Of a stretch of 13,865 nt of DNA, positions 7,346 to 13,225 are shown in pieces. The DNA comes from an uncultured Acinetobacter sp. (GTDB lineage: Bacteria; Pseudomonadota; Gammaproteobacteria; Pseudomonadales; Moraxellaceae), in NCBI GenBank assembly GCA_900771065.1, contig CAAGMP010000106.1:1-13865 (forward strand), given 5' to 3'. Position 1 is the first letter of the stretch, and each line of letters opens with the position of its first letter. A program made the translations under genes and the position numbers. Under the pieces are notes generated by a model. It had not been told where the DNA came from, ran no database searches, and was given only the letters and a program-made list of their open reading frames with translations.

Positions 7346-7379
7346 TCTTTAGTCTTAGATTTTATTTTTAGGTTTAAAA

Positions 7380-8099
7380 ATGAGCAACTTAACATTTATT
7401 GCATTCAATTTAGTGGGTGTAGATGCACAAAAATTTCTACAAGGGCAAGTCACTGCGAACGTAGAAGCTTTGACCGAATCAGTTTATTTTTATACAGGTA
7501 TTTGTAATTTAAAAGGTCGCTTAGAATTTGGTTTATGGATAAAAAAAATTAATCCTGAACACTTTCAACTTGTGACCACACAAGATTTAGCAGAAAAATT
7601 AGCCAAACATATTAAAAAATTTGGTGCTTTTTCTAAAATGACTTTGACTGAAATAGGCACTGTTTTTCCAATCATGCAAGTAGAACAAACTGAGTTTGTA
7701 AATGAACCAACCGATTTAATTGCATGGCAGCAGCAAGCCATTGGTTTAGGTCAAGCGTGGATTAATGCCCAAACCAGCAATTTATTCCAACCGCAAGAAT
7801 TACGTTTACATCAACGTAATGGTGTCCATTATGATAAAGGCTGCTATTTGGGACAAGAAATTGTGGCTCGTCTTTGGTTTAAAGCAAAACCAAAACATTG
7901 GTTACATCTTATTCAAGGACAAGGTTGTGCACCACAAAGTGCAGAAAAATTGCATGCCGATGTTGAAGTCGTTAACAGCATTGAAAATGAAAATGGTTTT
8001 ATGGCTTTGGTTGTAGCAAAACCTGATGCTTTAGCCAGTTTAGATGTACAAGTTTTAGCCTTACCTGAAGCTTTAAATGGCGATGTTGCTCGTCCATAA
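7380..8099 (+). CDS. ygfZ: Folate-binding Fe-S cluster assembly/repair protein YgfZ (CAF17-like)
   Basis: YgfZ proteins resemble the T protein of glycine cleavage, bind tetrahydrofolate and support the assembly or repair of certain Fe-S enzymes such as MiaB. The signature KGCYLGQEIVAR is at 153-164, with the essential Cys155; the family consensus is KGCYxGQE. The start FIAFNLVGVDAQKFLQGQVTAN (6-27) is the usual N-terminal T-protein-like motif, and CNLKGRLEF (42-50) also fits. At 239 residues it is shorter than E. coli YgfZ (326), lacking mostly mid-domain and C-terminal segments, as in other compact family members. It diverges from acnD, an Fe-S enzyme, across a 220-bp shared region, and converges with the AEC carrier gene with only 7 bp between stop codons. 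Confidence 0.92.
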   Translation: MSNLTFIAFNLVGVDAQKFLQGQVTANVEALTESVYFYTGICNLKGRLEFGLWIKKINPEHFQLVTTQDLAEKLAKHIKKFGAFSKMTLTEIGTVFPIMQVEQTEFVNEPTDLIAWQQQAIGLGQAWINAQTSNLFQPQELRLHQRNGVHYDKGCYLGQEIVARLWFKAKPKHWLHLIQGQGCAPQSAEKLHADVEVVNSIENENGFMALVVAKPDALASLDVQVLALPEALNGDVARP

Positions 8100-8106
8100 A
8101 TCCAAT

Positions 8107-9033
8107 TTAACCCCACCACAATGCAATTAAAGCACTGACCACAACAAAACCTGTTAGCGTGCTCATTAAGAGTGGGGTTAATGTTTTTTCTTTTAAACCA
8201 TAAAGTTGCCCTAACATGGCAAAAATACTTGGCATAGGTAAAGCGGCAATAATGGTTCCAATATGTACAATTTCACGGTCTAAATTGGTGAAATACGTTA
8301 AACCCAAATAAACGCCCAATGGCATTAAAATATTATTAGAAAAAACCAAATAACAACTTTGTAAATCGACATGCTTTAAACTCAAGCCGACTATGCCACC
8401 GCCAATCACAAATAAAGCCAAAGGTGATGCAGTTTGTCCAAGTAATTTTAAAATTTGATCCAAATACAAAGGAATTTTAATTTGAAAAAGAGCACAAAAA
8501 ACACCCAACAATACAGCCATAAATAATGGACTTTTAAACAAATGTAAAGTTGTTTGTTTTAAAACAGGGAAAAATTCGGCTTGTGAATCGCGGGTCATTT
8601 CAACCAAAATTAATACCGTTGGCAATAACAAAACACTTTCTAAAATAACCACCAATGAAGTATAAGTTAAAGCCTCTTCACCAATAATTAAGGTTAAAAC
8701 TGCTGTGCCTATTAGCCCCGTGTTGGACATTGCAGCGCCGAGTGCATAAATAGACGTATCCGATGCTGTATTTTTAAAAAAATGCGATAGAACAAAAAAA
8801 GCAAAAGCATAAACAATAAAAGTAAATGCCGCATAAACCCAAAAAAACGAGCCAATCCAAATCTGTGTAATATTTTTAGAAGCCAATGCCTGCAAAAATA
8901 ATGCAGGCAAAGCAATTTTAATCACAAAAACACCTAAAGCGGCAATGTGATCTGCTGTGAGCAACTTCAACTTAACCGAACTATATCCCAATGTTAATAA
9001 AAGAAAAATGGGAATAATAACGGTTAAAACCAT
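8107..9033 (-). CDS. AEC-family (auxin efflux carrier-like) transporter
   Basis: This 308-residue protein is almost entirely hydrophobic with about ten transmembrane segments in two halves, the layout of the AEC family (Mem_trans domain), inner-membrane secondary carriers. The N-terminal IIPIFLLLTLGYSSVKLKLL and the segment AMSNTGLIGTAVL (around 109-121), with the conserved Asn-Thr-Gly before a helix, are family-like. The second half has LALFVIGGGIVGL and ALPMPSIFAMLGQLYGL. Bacterial members move small organic acids such as malate or malonate, but the sequence does not reveal this substrate. The ribosome binding site is poor: AGGA lies about 13 bases upstream of the ATG. It lies 63 bp (from 9096 to 9034) downstream of the OYE gene on the same strand, so co-transcription is possible. 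Confidence 0.85.
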   Translation of the reverse strand: MVLTVIIPIFLLLTLGYSSVKLKLLTADHIAALGVFVIKIALPALFLQALASKNITQIWIGSFFWVYAAFTFIVYAFAFFVLSHFFKNTASDTSIYALGAAMSNTGLIGTAVLTLIIGEEALTYTSLVVILESVLLLPTVLILVEMTRDSQAEFFPVLKQTTLHLFKSPLFMAVLLGVFCALFQIKIPLYLDQILKLLGQTASPLALFVIGGGIVGLSLKHVDLQSCYLVFSNNILMPLGVYLGLTYFTNLDREIVHIGTIIAALPMPSIFAMLGQLYGLKEKTLTPLLMSTLTGFVVVSALIALWWG

Positions 9034-9059
9034 AAGTGAAAGTCATTCCTAGCACATCA

Positions 9060-9083
9060 ATTCAGCTTAAAAATAAACTGAAT
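9060..9083. repeat. Inverted repeat between OYE and AEC genes
   Basis: ATTCAG (9060-9065) and CTGAAT (9078-9083) pair over 6 bp around a 12-base loop. It lies 13 bases past the OYE stop codon but has no T tract on the minus strand, so it is not a proper intrinsic terminator. It may be an attenuating or mRNA-stabilising hairpin, or chance. Confidence 0.3.
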
Positions 9084-9096
9084 CGATTTTCAAAAT

Positions 9097-10206
9097 TTAA
9101 AATGGCGTAAATAAATTTTCAAAACCACGCGGCTCACATCTTAAATATTGCGGTGCAATACCAATTGTGGCATCTAATTCTGCAGCAGCATGCCACGGCC
9201 AATTTGGGTTATAAAGTATAACACGCCCAATCGCAATTGCGTCGGCTTGACCGTAATCTAAAATTCCTTCTGCTTCCATTGGTTCGGTAATTAAACCTAC
9301 TGCAATTACAGGTACATTGACCGATTTTTTAACTAAATCTGCAAATGGAACTTGATAACAGGAATGAACTTCAATTTTTTGTTTTGCATCTAAACCGCCA
9401 CTGGAAACGTGAATATAAGCGACATCGAGTTGAGCAATTTCTTGTGCTAGTTTAACCGATGAGTTTTCATCCCAACCTTGTTGCTCATCCATCCAATCGG
9501 TTGCAGAAATACGCACACCAACAGGAAAACCTTCAGGCACAACCGCTTTGACAGCAGCAATGACTTCCAAAGTAAAACGAATCCGATTTTCAAAACTACC
9601 ACCATATTCATCACTACGTTGATTCGATAAAGGTGATAAAAATTGATGTAATAAATAACCATGTGCAGCATGAATTTCAATTAATTGAAAACCCGCATAA
9701 ACAGCACGTTTCGCTGCTGCGGCAAAATCAAGCACAATTTGCTGAATGGCTTCACGTGTCAAAACCACGGGGCGAATCCCATCTTCACCGAAAGGTAAAT
9801 CACTCGCAGATACCGTTTGCCAACCGAGTTTATGGTCAGGTGCAAATTGTTTTCCACCTTCCCAAGGTACATTTGAAGCCGCTTTGCGCCCCGCATGAGC
9901 AAGTTGTACTGCCATTGGCGTTGGTGAAATAGATTTTATTTTTTCTAATGCTATTTTAATTTTTTCAGCTTGTACATCATTCCATAAACCCACATCGGCA
10001 AAGCTAATACGACCTTCACGCTGTACCGCAGTTGCTTCAACGATGCACAGACCTGCTCCAGAAAGCGCATATTTCGCCCACTGCTGTTCGTGCCAAAAGG
10101 TAATTTCACCTTCTTGATTTGCTGAATATTGACACATTGGTGCAATAATAATTCGGTTGCTTAGCCCCAAGTTGCCGAATTGAATAGGTGTAAATAAAAG
10201 TGACAT
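9097..10206 (-). CDS. NADH:flavin oxidoreductase, Old Yellow Enzyme family (YqjM/XenA class)
   Basis: This 369-residue FMN-dependent ene-reductase has a single TIM-barrel domain. Class markers are APMCQYSA with Cys25 and Tyr27 (equivalent to the flavin-tuning Cys26 and Tyr28 of YqjM), QLAHAGRKA at 101-109, and the substrate-binding pair His179/His182 in EIHAAHGYLLHQFLSPLSN. DEYGGSFENR (199-208) and the phosphate-binding AIGRVILYNPNWPWHAA near the C terminus are also present. Such enzymes reduce activated C=C bonds and some nitro compounds using NADPH or NADH; the natural substrate is usually unknown. The start at 10206 is chosen because GAGG lies five to six bases upstream and MSLLFTPI matches the family N terminus. 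An in-frame GTG at 10248 would add 14 residues that family members lack. Confidence 0.92.
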   Translation of the reverse strand: MSLLFTPIQFGNLGLSNRIIIAPMCQYSANQEGEITFWHEQQWAKYALSGAGLCIVEATAVQREGRISFADVGLWNDVQAEKIKIALEKIKSISPTPMAVQLAHAGRKAASNVPWEGGKQFAPDHKLGWQTVSASDLPFGEDGIRPVVLTREAIQQIVLDFAAAAKRAVYAGFQLIEIHAAHGYLLHQFLSPLSNQRSDEYGGSFENRIRFTLEVIAAVKAVVPEGFPVGVRISATDWMDEQQGWDENSSVKLAQEIAQLDVAYIHVSSGGLDAKQKIEVHSCYQVPFADLVKKSVNVPVIAVGLITEPMEAEGILDYGQADAIAIGRVILYNPNWPWHAAAELDATIGIAPQYLRCEPRGFENLFTPF

Positions 10207-10245
10207 GATAACCTCACGTTCAAAAATAATATTTATATTTAAGCT

Positions 10246-10260
10246 CACCTGTTAAAGGTG
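10246..10260. promoter_or_regulatory. Small inverted repeat upstream of the OYE gene
   Basis: CACCT (10246-10250) and AGGTG (10256-10260) pair around a 5-base loop, 40 bp upstream of the OYE start. Outer AAG/CTT bases (10241-10243 and 10261-10263) also pair with a two-base bulge. It could be an operator half-site pair or a leader hairpin. No regulator gene is adjacent. Confidence 0.3.
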
Positions 10261-10439
10261 CTTATCCTCTTACTCAAAGAATAAATCAGGTTGTATTGTT
10301 TCTGTTGTGTTATTTATATTTATCGATCATTTTATAATCTATCATAATACAGAATATTGGAAAATGTTTTCAAATAAATGACTTGTTTTTTAGCTATTGA
10401 ATCCGATATTTTGTGGCATCTTGTTATTGTTAGTTGATT

Positions 10440-11270
10440 ATGCCTGAATTACCTGAAGTTGAAACGACTAAAAATAGTCTATTGCCTTTATTATCACACA
10501 CCGTTTGCCAAGTTGATGTGCACCAAAGTCAATTACGTTGGGCTATTCCTGATGATATTTCCAATTTAGTTGGACAAAAATTGTTACAACTTTCTCGTCG
10601 TTCTAAATATATTTTTGCTGAATTTGAAAAAAATAGCATGTTATGGCATTTAGGCATGTCTGGCAGCTTTCGTATTTGTGATGCAAACGAACCTTTACGC
10701 AAACATGATCATTTAGTAATTCATTTTGATGATGCTTTACAATTACGCTATCATGATCCAAGACGCTTTGGTTGTATTTTATGGCTGAATGATGAAACGC
10801 AAACTAAATTGATTGCACCATTAGGTCCTGAACCATTAACGGAACAATTTAATGCTGCTTATTTAAAAGAAAAATTCAAAAATAAAAAAACAGGCATAAA
10901 AATTGCAATTATGGATAATCACGTTGTCGTGGGTGTGGGCAATATTTACGCCACCGAAAGTCTGTTTAACTTAGGTATTCATCCTGCGCAGGCAGCAAAC
11001 AGTTTATCTGAACAACAAATTGAGCAGCTTGTAATTGAAATTAAACGCATTTTAAAACAAGCGATTGATTTAGGCGGCTCTACATTACGTGATTATACCA
11101 ATGCGATGGGGGAAAATGGTTATTTCCAACAAACTCTCTTGGCTTATGGTCGTGCAGGAGAAATGTGCGTGAATTGTGAAACCACGTTAGAAAATATAAA
11201 ACTTGGACAACGCGCTTCGGTATTTTGCCCACAATGCCAGCCTTTACGCCAAGAAAAGGAGGAAAAATGA
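10440..11270 (+). CDS. mutM: Bifunctional DNA-formamidopyrimidine glycosylase / AP lyase MutM (Fpg)
   Basis: MutM removes 8-oxoguanine and formamidopyrimidines from oxidised DNA and cuts the abasic site. The 276-residue protein starts MPELPEVET, with Pro2 as the Schiff-base nucleophile and Glu3 as its partner; this fixes the start at 10440 rather than at a TTG two codons earlier. Lys57 in RRSKYIF, HLGMSGSFR in the N-terminal domain, and VGVGNIYATESLF before the helix-two-turn-helix region are present. The C-terminal zinc finger has Cys243, Cys246, Cys263 and Cys266 (CX2C, 16 residues, CX2C). All catalytic residues I looked for are intact. No strong Shine-Dalgarno sequence precedes the ATG. 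The gene overlaps ppiC by 4 bp, so the two are probably one transcript. It diverges from the OYE gene. Confidence 0.97.
   Translation: MPELPEVETTKNSLLPLLSHTVCQVDVHQSQLRWAIPDDISNLVGQKLLQLSRRSKYIFAEFEKNSMLWHLGMSGSFRICDANEPLRKHDHLVIHFDDALQLRYHDPRRFGCILWLNDETQTKLIAPLGPEPLTEQFNAAYLKEKFKNKKTGIKIAIMDNHVVVGVGNIYATESLFNLGIHPAQAANSLSEQQIEQLVIEIKRILKQAIDLGGSTLRDYTNAMGENGYFQQTLLAYGRAGEMCVNCETTLENIKLGQRASVFCPQCQPLRQEKEEK
11255..11262 (+). promoter_or_regulatory. Strong ribosome binding site for ppiC inside mutM
   Basis: AAAAGGAGG lies inside the last codons of mutM, about four to five bases before the ppiC ATG. It fixes the ppiC start at 11267 and makes the Lys/Glu-rich end of MutM (EKEEK) double as a translation signal. 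Confidence 0.85.
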
Positions 11271-11551
11271 AAACAGCCATCGTACGACATATTTTAGTTA
11301 AAGATAAAGAAACTGCAGAATCATTAAAAAAAAGAATCCATGATGGTGCAGATTTTGCCAAAATTGCAAAACAATTTTCAATTTGTAATTCTGCAAAACG
11401 AGGTGGTGAATTAGGCGAAGTCAAAAAAGGGCAACTTGTGCCCGTGATTGATAAATTGGTTTTTACTGCTGCTGAACGCGTTTTACATGGTCCAATTAAA
11501 AGTCAATTTGGTTTTCATTTGGTTGAAATTAAATTTCGAATGGATTTTTAA
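11267..11551 (+). CDS. ppiC: Parvulin-type peptidyl-prolyl cis-trans isomerase PpiC
   Basis: The 94-residue single-domain parvulin is the size of E. coli PpiC (93 aa), a cytoplasmic prolyl isomerase. Active-site positions are visible: His8 in RHILV, Cys40 in FSICNSAKRGGELG, Leu58 in GQLVP (Met in many relatives), Phe65 in LVF, and Phe81 and His84 in SQFGFHLVEI. There is no signal peptide or membrane helix, unlike SurA or PpiD. Its ATGA overlaps the mutM stop codon, indicating translational coupling. An in-frame ATG 14 codons upstream lies inside mutM and is not used, judging from the strong ribosome binding site and the family N terminus. A long AT-rich hairpin follows the stop codon. Confidence 0.94.
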   Translation: MKTAIVRHILVKDKETAESLKKRIHDGADFAKIAKQFSICNSAKRGGELGEVKKGQLVPVIDKLVFTAAERVLHGPIKSQFGFHLVEIKFRMDF

Positions 11552-11563
11552 CTTTAATATTCA

Positions 11564-11591
11564 AAAATAAAATCAAGGATGATTTTATTTT
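11564..11591. terminator. Convergent AT-rich hairpin between ppiC and the 96-aa gene
   Basis: AAAATAAAATCA (11564-11575) and TGATTTTATTTT (11580-11591) are perfect 12-bp complements around an AGGA loop. The right arm covers the stop codon and last two codons of the converging minus-strand gene. Only two of the twelve pairs are G-C, so it is weak for its length, but with T-rich arms in both directions it may end both transcripts. Confidence 0.55.
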
Positions 11592-11875
11592 GCATCAAAA
11601 AAACCAATAGCAGCTTGTATACGTGTGATTTGTTGACTATCTTTTATCGCTTCTGCTTGGGTCAATAAACCTCTTAAAATAATATTTCGAGTATTCTTAG
11701 GAATAACACACGGACTTAAAATTCCTCTTGATTGAGGATAAGTTTGCCAATGAATTCCTAATGCTTTATGTCCACCATTTTCTAAATGTTTATGGTCATA
11801 ATAACCAATTATAAATGTGCATTCCCCATCTTCATAAATGGTTTCAACTTTTTTCCAATACGAAATCATTTTCAT
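11585..11875 (-). CDS. Hypothetical protein, 96 aa
   Basis: I do not recognise this protein. It is small, soluble-looking and without signal peptide or membrane helix. The N-terminal half is aromatic and has four histidines close together (His28, His30, His36, His42, in GYYDHKH and GGHKALGIHW). The C-terminal half, from NTRNIILRGL (61-70) to TQAEAIKDSQQITRIQAAI (72-90), looks helical. The His cluster could suggest metal binding, but no known motif fits. The start is uncertain: two ATGs lie two codons apart and neither has a good ribosome binding site. That the reading frame is a gene is inferred from its normal amino acid composition and its placement: convergent with ppiC and divergent from the next gene. 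It also shares a terminator-like hairpin with ppiC. Confidence 0.6.
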   Translation of the reverse strand: MKMISYWKKVETIYEDGECTFIIGYYDHKHLENGGHKALGIHWQTYPQSRGILSPCVIPKNTRNIILRGLLTQAEAIKDSQQITRIQAAIGFFDAK

Positions 11876-11951
11876 TGTTTTACACTTTTAATTACTTTAT
11901 TTTCATCATAGTTTAATTAAAAGCTTAATAAATTTCAATCTGTTACAAGTA

Positions 11952-11966
11952 CGACATAAAATGTCG
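11952..11966. promoter_or_regulatory. Perfect palindrome between two divergent unknown genes
   Basis: CGACAT (11952-11957) and ATGTCG (11961-11966) form a perfect 6-bp inverted repeat with a 3-base spacer, in the middle of the 176-bp divergent gap. It stands out because it is GC-containing in very AT-rich DNA. It could be an operator for one or both genes or a leader hairpin. Confidence 0.4.
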
Positions 11967-12040
11967 CACAAATACCCAATTGGCTATTTTTTCTAAATTT
12001 AATCTTGTATATTTGTTTATATAAAAACCAAAGTTGAAAA

Positions 12041-12045
12041 AAGGA
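12041..12045 (+). promoter_or_regulatory. Ribosome binding site selecting a GTG start
   Basis: AAGGA lies six bases before the GTG at 12052. The only upstream in-frame start, a TTG at 12034, would place this purine-rich site inside the coding region and has no site of its own. Confidence 0.7.
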
Positions 12046-12051
12046 ATAAAA

Positions 12052-12684
12052 GTGGGTATATATTCTTATCATCGTTTAGCTATTTTAGACAATCAAAATA
12101 ATACGGTAATCAAAGGCAGTGCATTAGAAGAAATTTTACAAAATTTATTTAATGACTATGATGAAGCTGACCGCGCTTTAACTTTAGATGGTTCATGTAA
12201 CGATGAAGCTAAATGGTATGACGCAAGTAATAATTTAAAAAATTTTTCTAAGAAATATCCAGAACATACCTTTATTTTAGGAGTGAGTTTATGTGCTCCT
12301 GAATCTGAGGACGAGGAAGGTGAATATTTTGAAGCTTTTCGAAATGGTAGTGTGACATCTATTCGTGAACCTAGTTTCATGAAAGCCGCTACTGAATTTA
12401 GTTATTATAAAAATTTAGATGAATTAAAAGAAATTATGAATATTTTCCCTGACGTAGATCAAGAAAATATCACCCATTTCTTATTTTTTATCCCTATTGA
12501 TGAAGAAGTTCATGCCAAAGAAATATTTAAACGCTTAGCAAGTACATCATTAAAAGATGATCTTCATTTGTCAATTCGTAGCGGTGTTGGAAAGCCTAAC
12601 TTTGTGATTCATTTACAGCTAGCCAACGATCGAACCGATGAATTTTGGGAAATAGTCGAATATACATTGGTTGAAGCGGCTTAA
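12052..12684 (+). CDS. Hypothetical acidic protein, 210 aa; weak RraB-like C-terminal half
   Basis: I do not recognise this protein as a whole. It is acidic, cytoplasmic-looking and has no signal peptide or membrane helix. It appears to have two parts. The first (about 1-110) has LAILDNQNN, WYDASNNLKNFSKKYPEHTF and an acidic run ESEDEEGEYFEAFRNG. The pattern of a sentence-like KYP..F..L core followed by an acidic, aromatic stretch and F.NG recalls small hypothetical proteins, some immunity-like, but this is memory of pattern only. The second (about 130-210) has ENITHFLFFIPIDEEVHAKEIF and a later FVIHLQL strand, resembling the beta-alpha-beta layout of RraB-type domains (ribonuclease E inhibitor), at low confidence. 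It is a single gene diverging from the 96-aa gene and ending in the strong hairpin shared with mscL. Confidence 0.65.
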   Translation: MGIYSYHRLAILDNQNNTVIKGSALEEILQNLFNDYDEADRALTLDGSCNDEAKWYDASNNLKNFSKKYPEHTFILGVSLCAPESEDEEGEYFEAFRNGSVTSIREPSFMKAATEFSYYKNLDELKEIMNIFPDVDQENITHFLFFIPIDEEVHAKEIFKRLASTSLKDDLHLSIRSGVGKPNFVIHLQLANDRTDEFWEIVEYTLVEAA

Positions 12685-12687
12685 GTG

Positions 12688-12715
12688 AAATGGCACATTA
12701 TGTGCCATTTTTCTT
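12688..12715 (+). terminator. Intrinsic terminator with the mscL stop codon in its loop
   Basis: AAATGGCACA (12688-12697) and TGTGCCATTT (12701-12710) are perfect 10-bp arms around a 3-base TTA loop, followed by a T-rich tract on the plus strand. It starts four bases past the stop codon of the 210-aa gene and should end its transcript. On the minus strand the loop is the TAA stop of mscL and the right arm encodes its last codons; the tail there is less T-rich (ATTTCACTT), so termination of mscL is less sure. Confidence 0.85.
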
Positions 12716-13150
12716 TTTCAATTCATCACGAATTTCACGTAATAATTCAATATCTTCAGGTGTTTGAACGGGTGCAGGTGCAGCAGGCTGTTGTTCTGGT
12801 TCGACGCCACGACGAATTTTATTCATCACTTTCACTAACCAAAATACACACCACGCTAGTAAAATAAAATTAATTAAAATTGTAATAAAACTACCATAAG
12901 CAAAAACATTTAACCCTGCTGCATTGGCTTCAGCTAAGTTACTAATCTGATTTGGATTTTCACCTAAAACCACAAACCAATTTGAATAGTCAACTTGACC
13001 ACCTAAAATCCAAGACACCAAAGGCATAATAATGTCTTTCACTAAAGAATCGGTAATTTTACTAAATGCCCCTCCAATAATCACCCCGACTGCCAAATCC
13101 ATGACATTGCCTTTAACTGCAAATTCGCGAAATTCTTGTAAAATACTCAT
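12698..13150 (-). CDS. mscL: Large-conductance mechanosensitive channel MscL
   Basis: MscL is a homopentameric inner-membrane channel that opens under membrane tension and releases solutes during osmotic downshock. The 150-residue protein begins MSILQEFREFAVKGNVMDLAVGVIIGGAFSKI, the family signature with the amphipathic N-terminal helix, and TM1 spans about 15-45. The periplasmic loop covers about 46-80 and TM2 about 82-110 (FITILINFILLAWCVFWLV). The tail has an Ala/Pro/Gln linker (118-130) and the charged C-terminal helix EDIELLREIRDELKKK (132-147). The start at 13150 matches the family N terminus; upstream in-frame ATGs at 13159 and 13174 would add unusual residues. The ribosome binding site is a modest GGATG about ten bases upstream. 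The gene follows typA on the same strand but a strong terminator separates them. Confidence 0.96.
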   Translation of the reverse strand: MSILQEFREFAVKGNVMDLAVGVIIGGAFSKITDSLVKDIIMPLVSWILGGQVDYSNWFVVLGENPNQISNLAEANAAGLNVFAYGSFITILINFILLAWCVFWLVKVMNKIRRGVEPEQQPAAPAPVQTPEDIELLREIRDELKKKNGT

Positions 13151-13178
13151 TTTATTCATCCAAATGATTTTCATAATG

Positions 13179-13210
13179 AAAAAAAACCGCTAGCTTATGC
13201 TAGCGGTTTT
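13179..13210 (-). terminator. Strong intrinsic terminator of typA
   Basis: AAAACCGCTAGC (13183-13194) and GCTAGCGGTTTT (13199-13210) form a perfect 12-bp stem with a TTAT loop. On the minus strand an eight-base T tract follows. It lies 15 bases past the typA stop codon and about 30 bp upstream of mscL, so mscL must have its own promoter in the short remaining gap or depend on read-through. Confidence 0.93.
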
Positions 13211-13225
13211 ATCATGCTTTAAGCA

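Noticed and set aside
9633..9932. 99-codon plus-strand ORF inside the OYE gene
   Set aside because: It lies opposite conserved OYE motifs and has no homology that I recognise; a shadow ORF.
10206..10248. GTG start giving a 383-aa OYE
   Set aside because: The 14 extra residues do not match the family N terminus and overlap a hairpin, while the ATG at 10206 has a good ribosome binding site.
10333..10338. Perfect TATAAT box in the OYE/mutM gap
   Set aside because: No acceptable -35 box lies 16-18 bp upstream, and it is about 100 bp before mutM in very AT-rich DNA, so I did not call a promoter.
11080..11424. 114-codon minus-strand ORF across mutM and ppiC
   Set aside because: It spans the well-supported mutM zinc finger and ppiC on the other strand; a shadow ORF.
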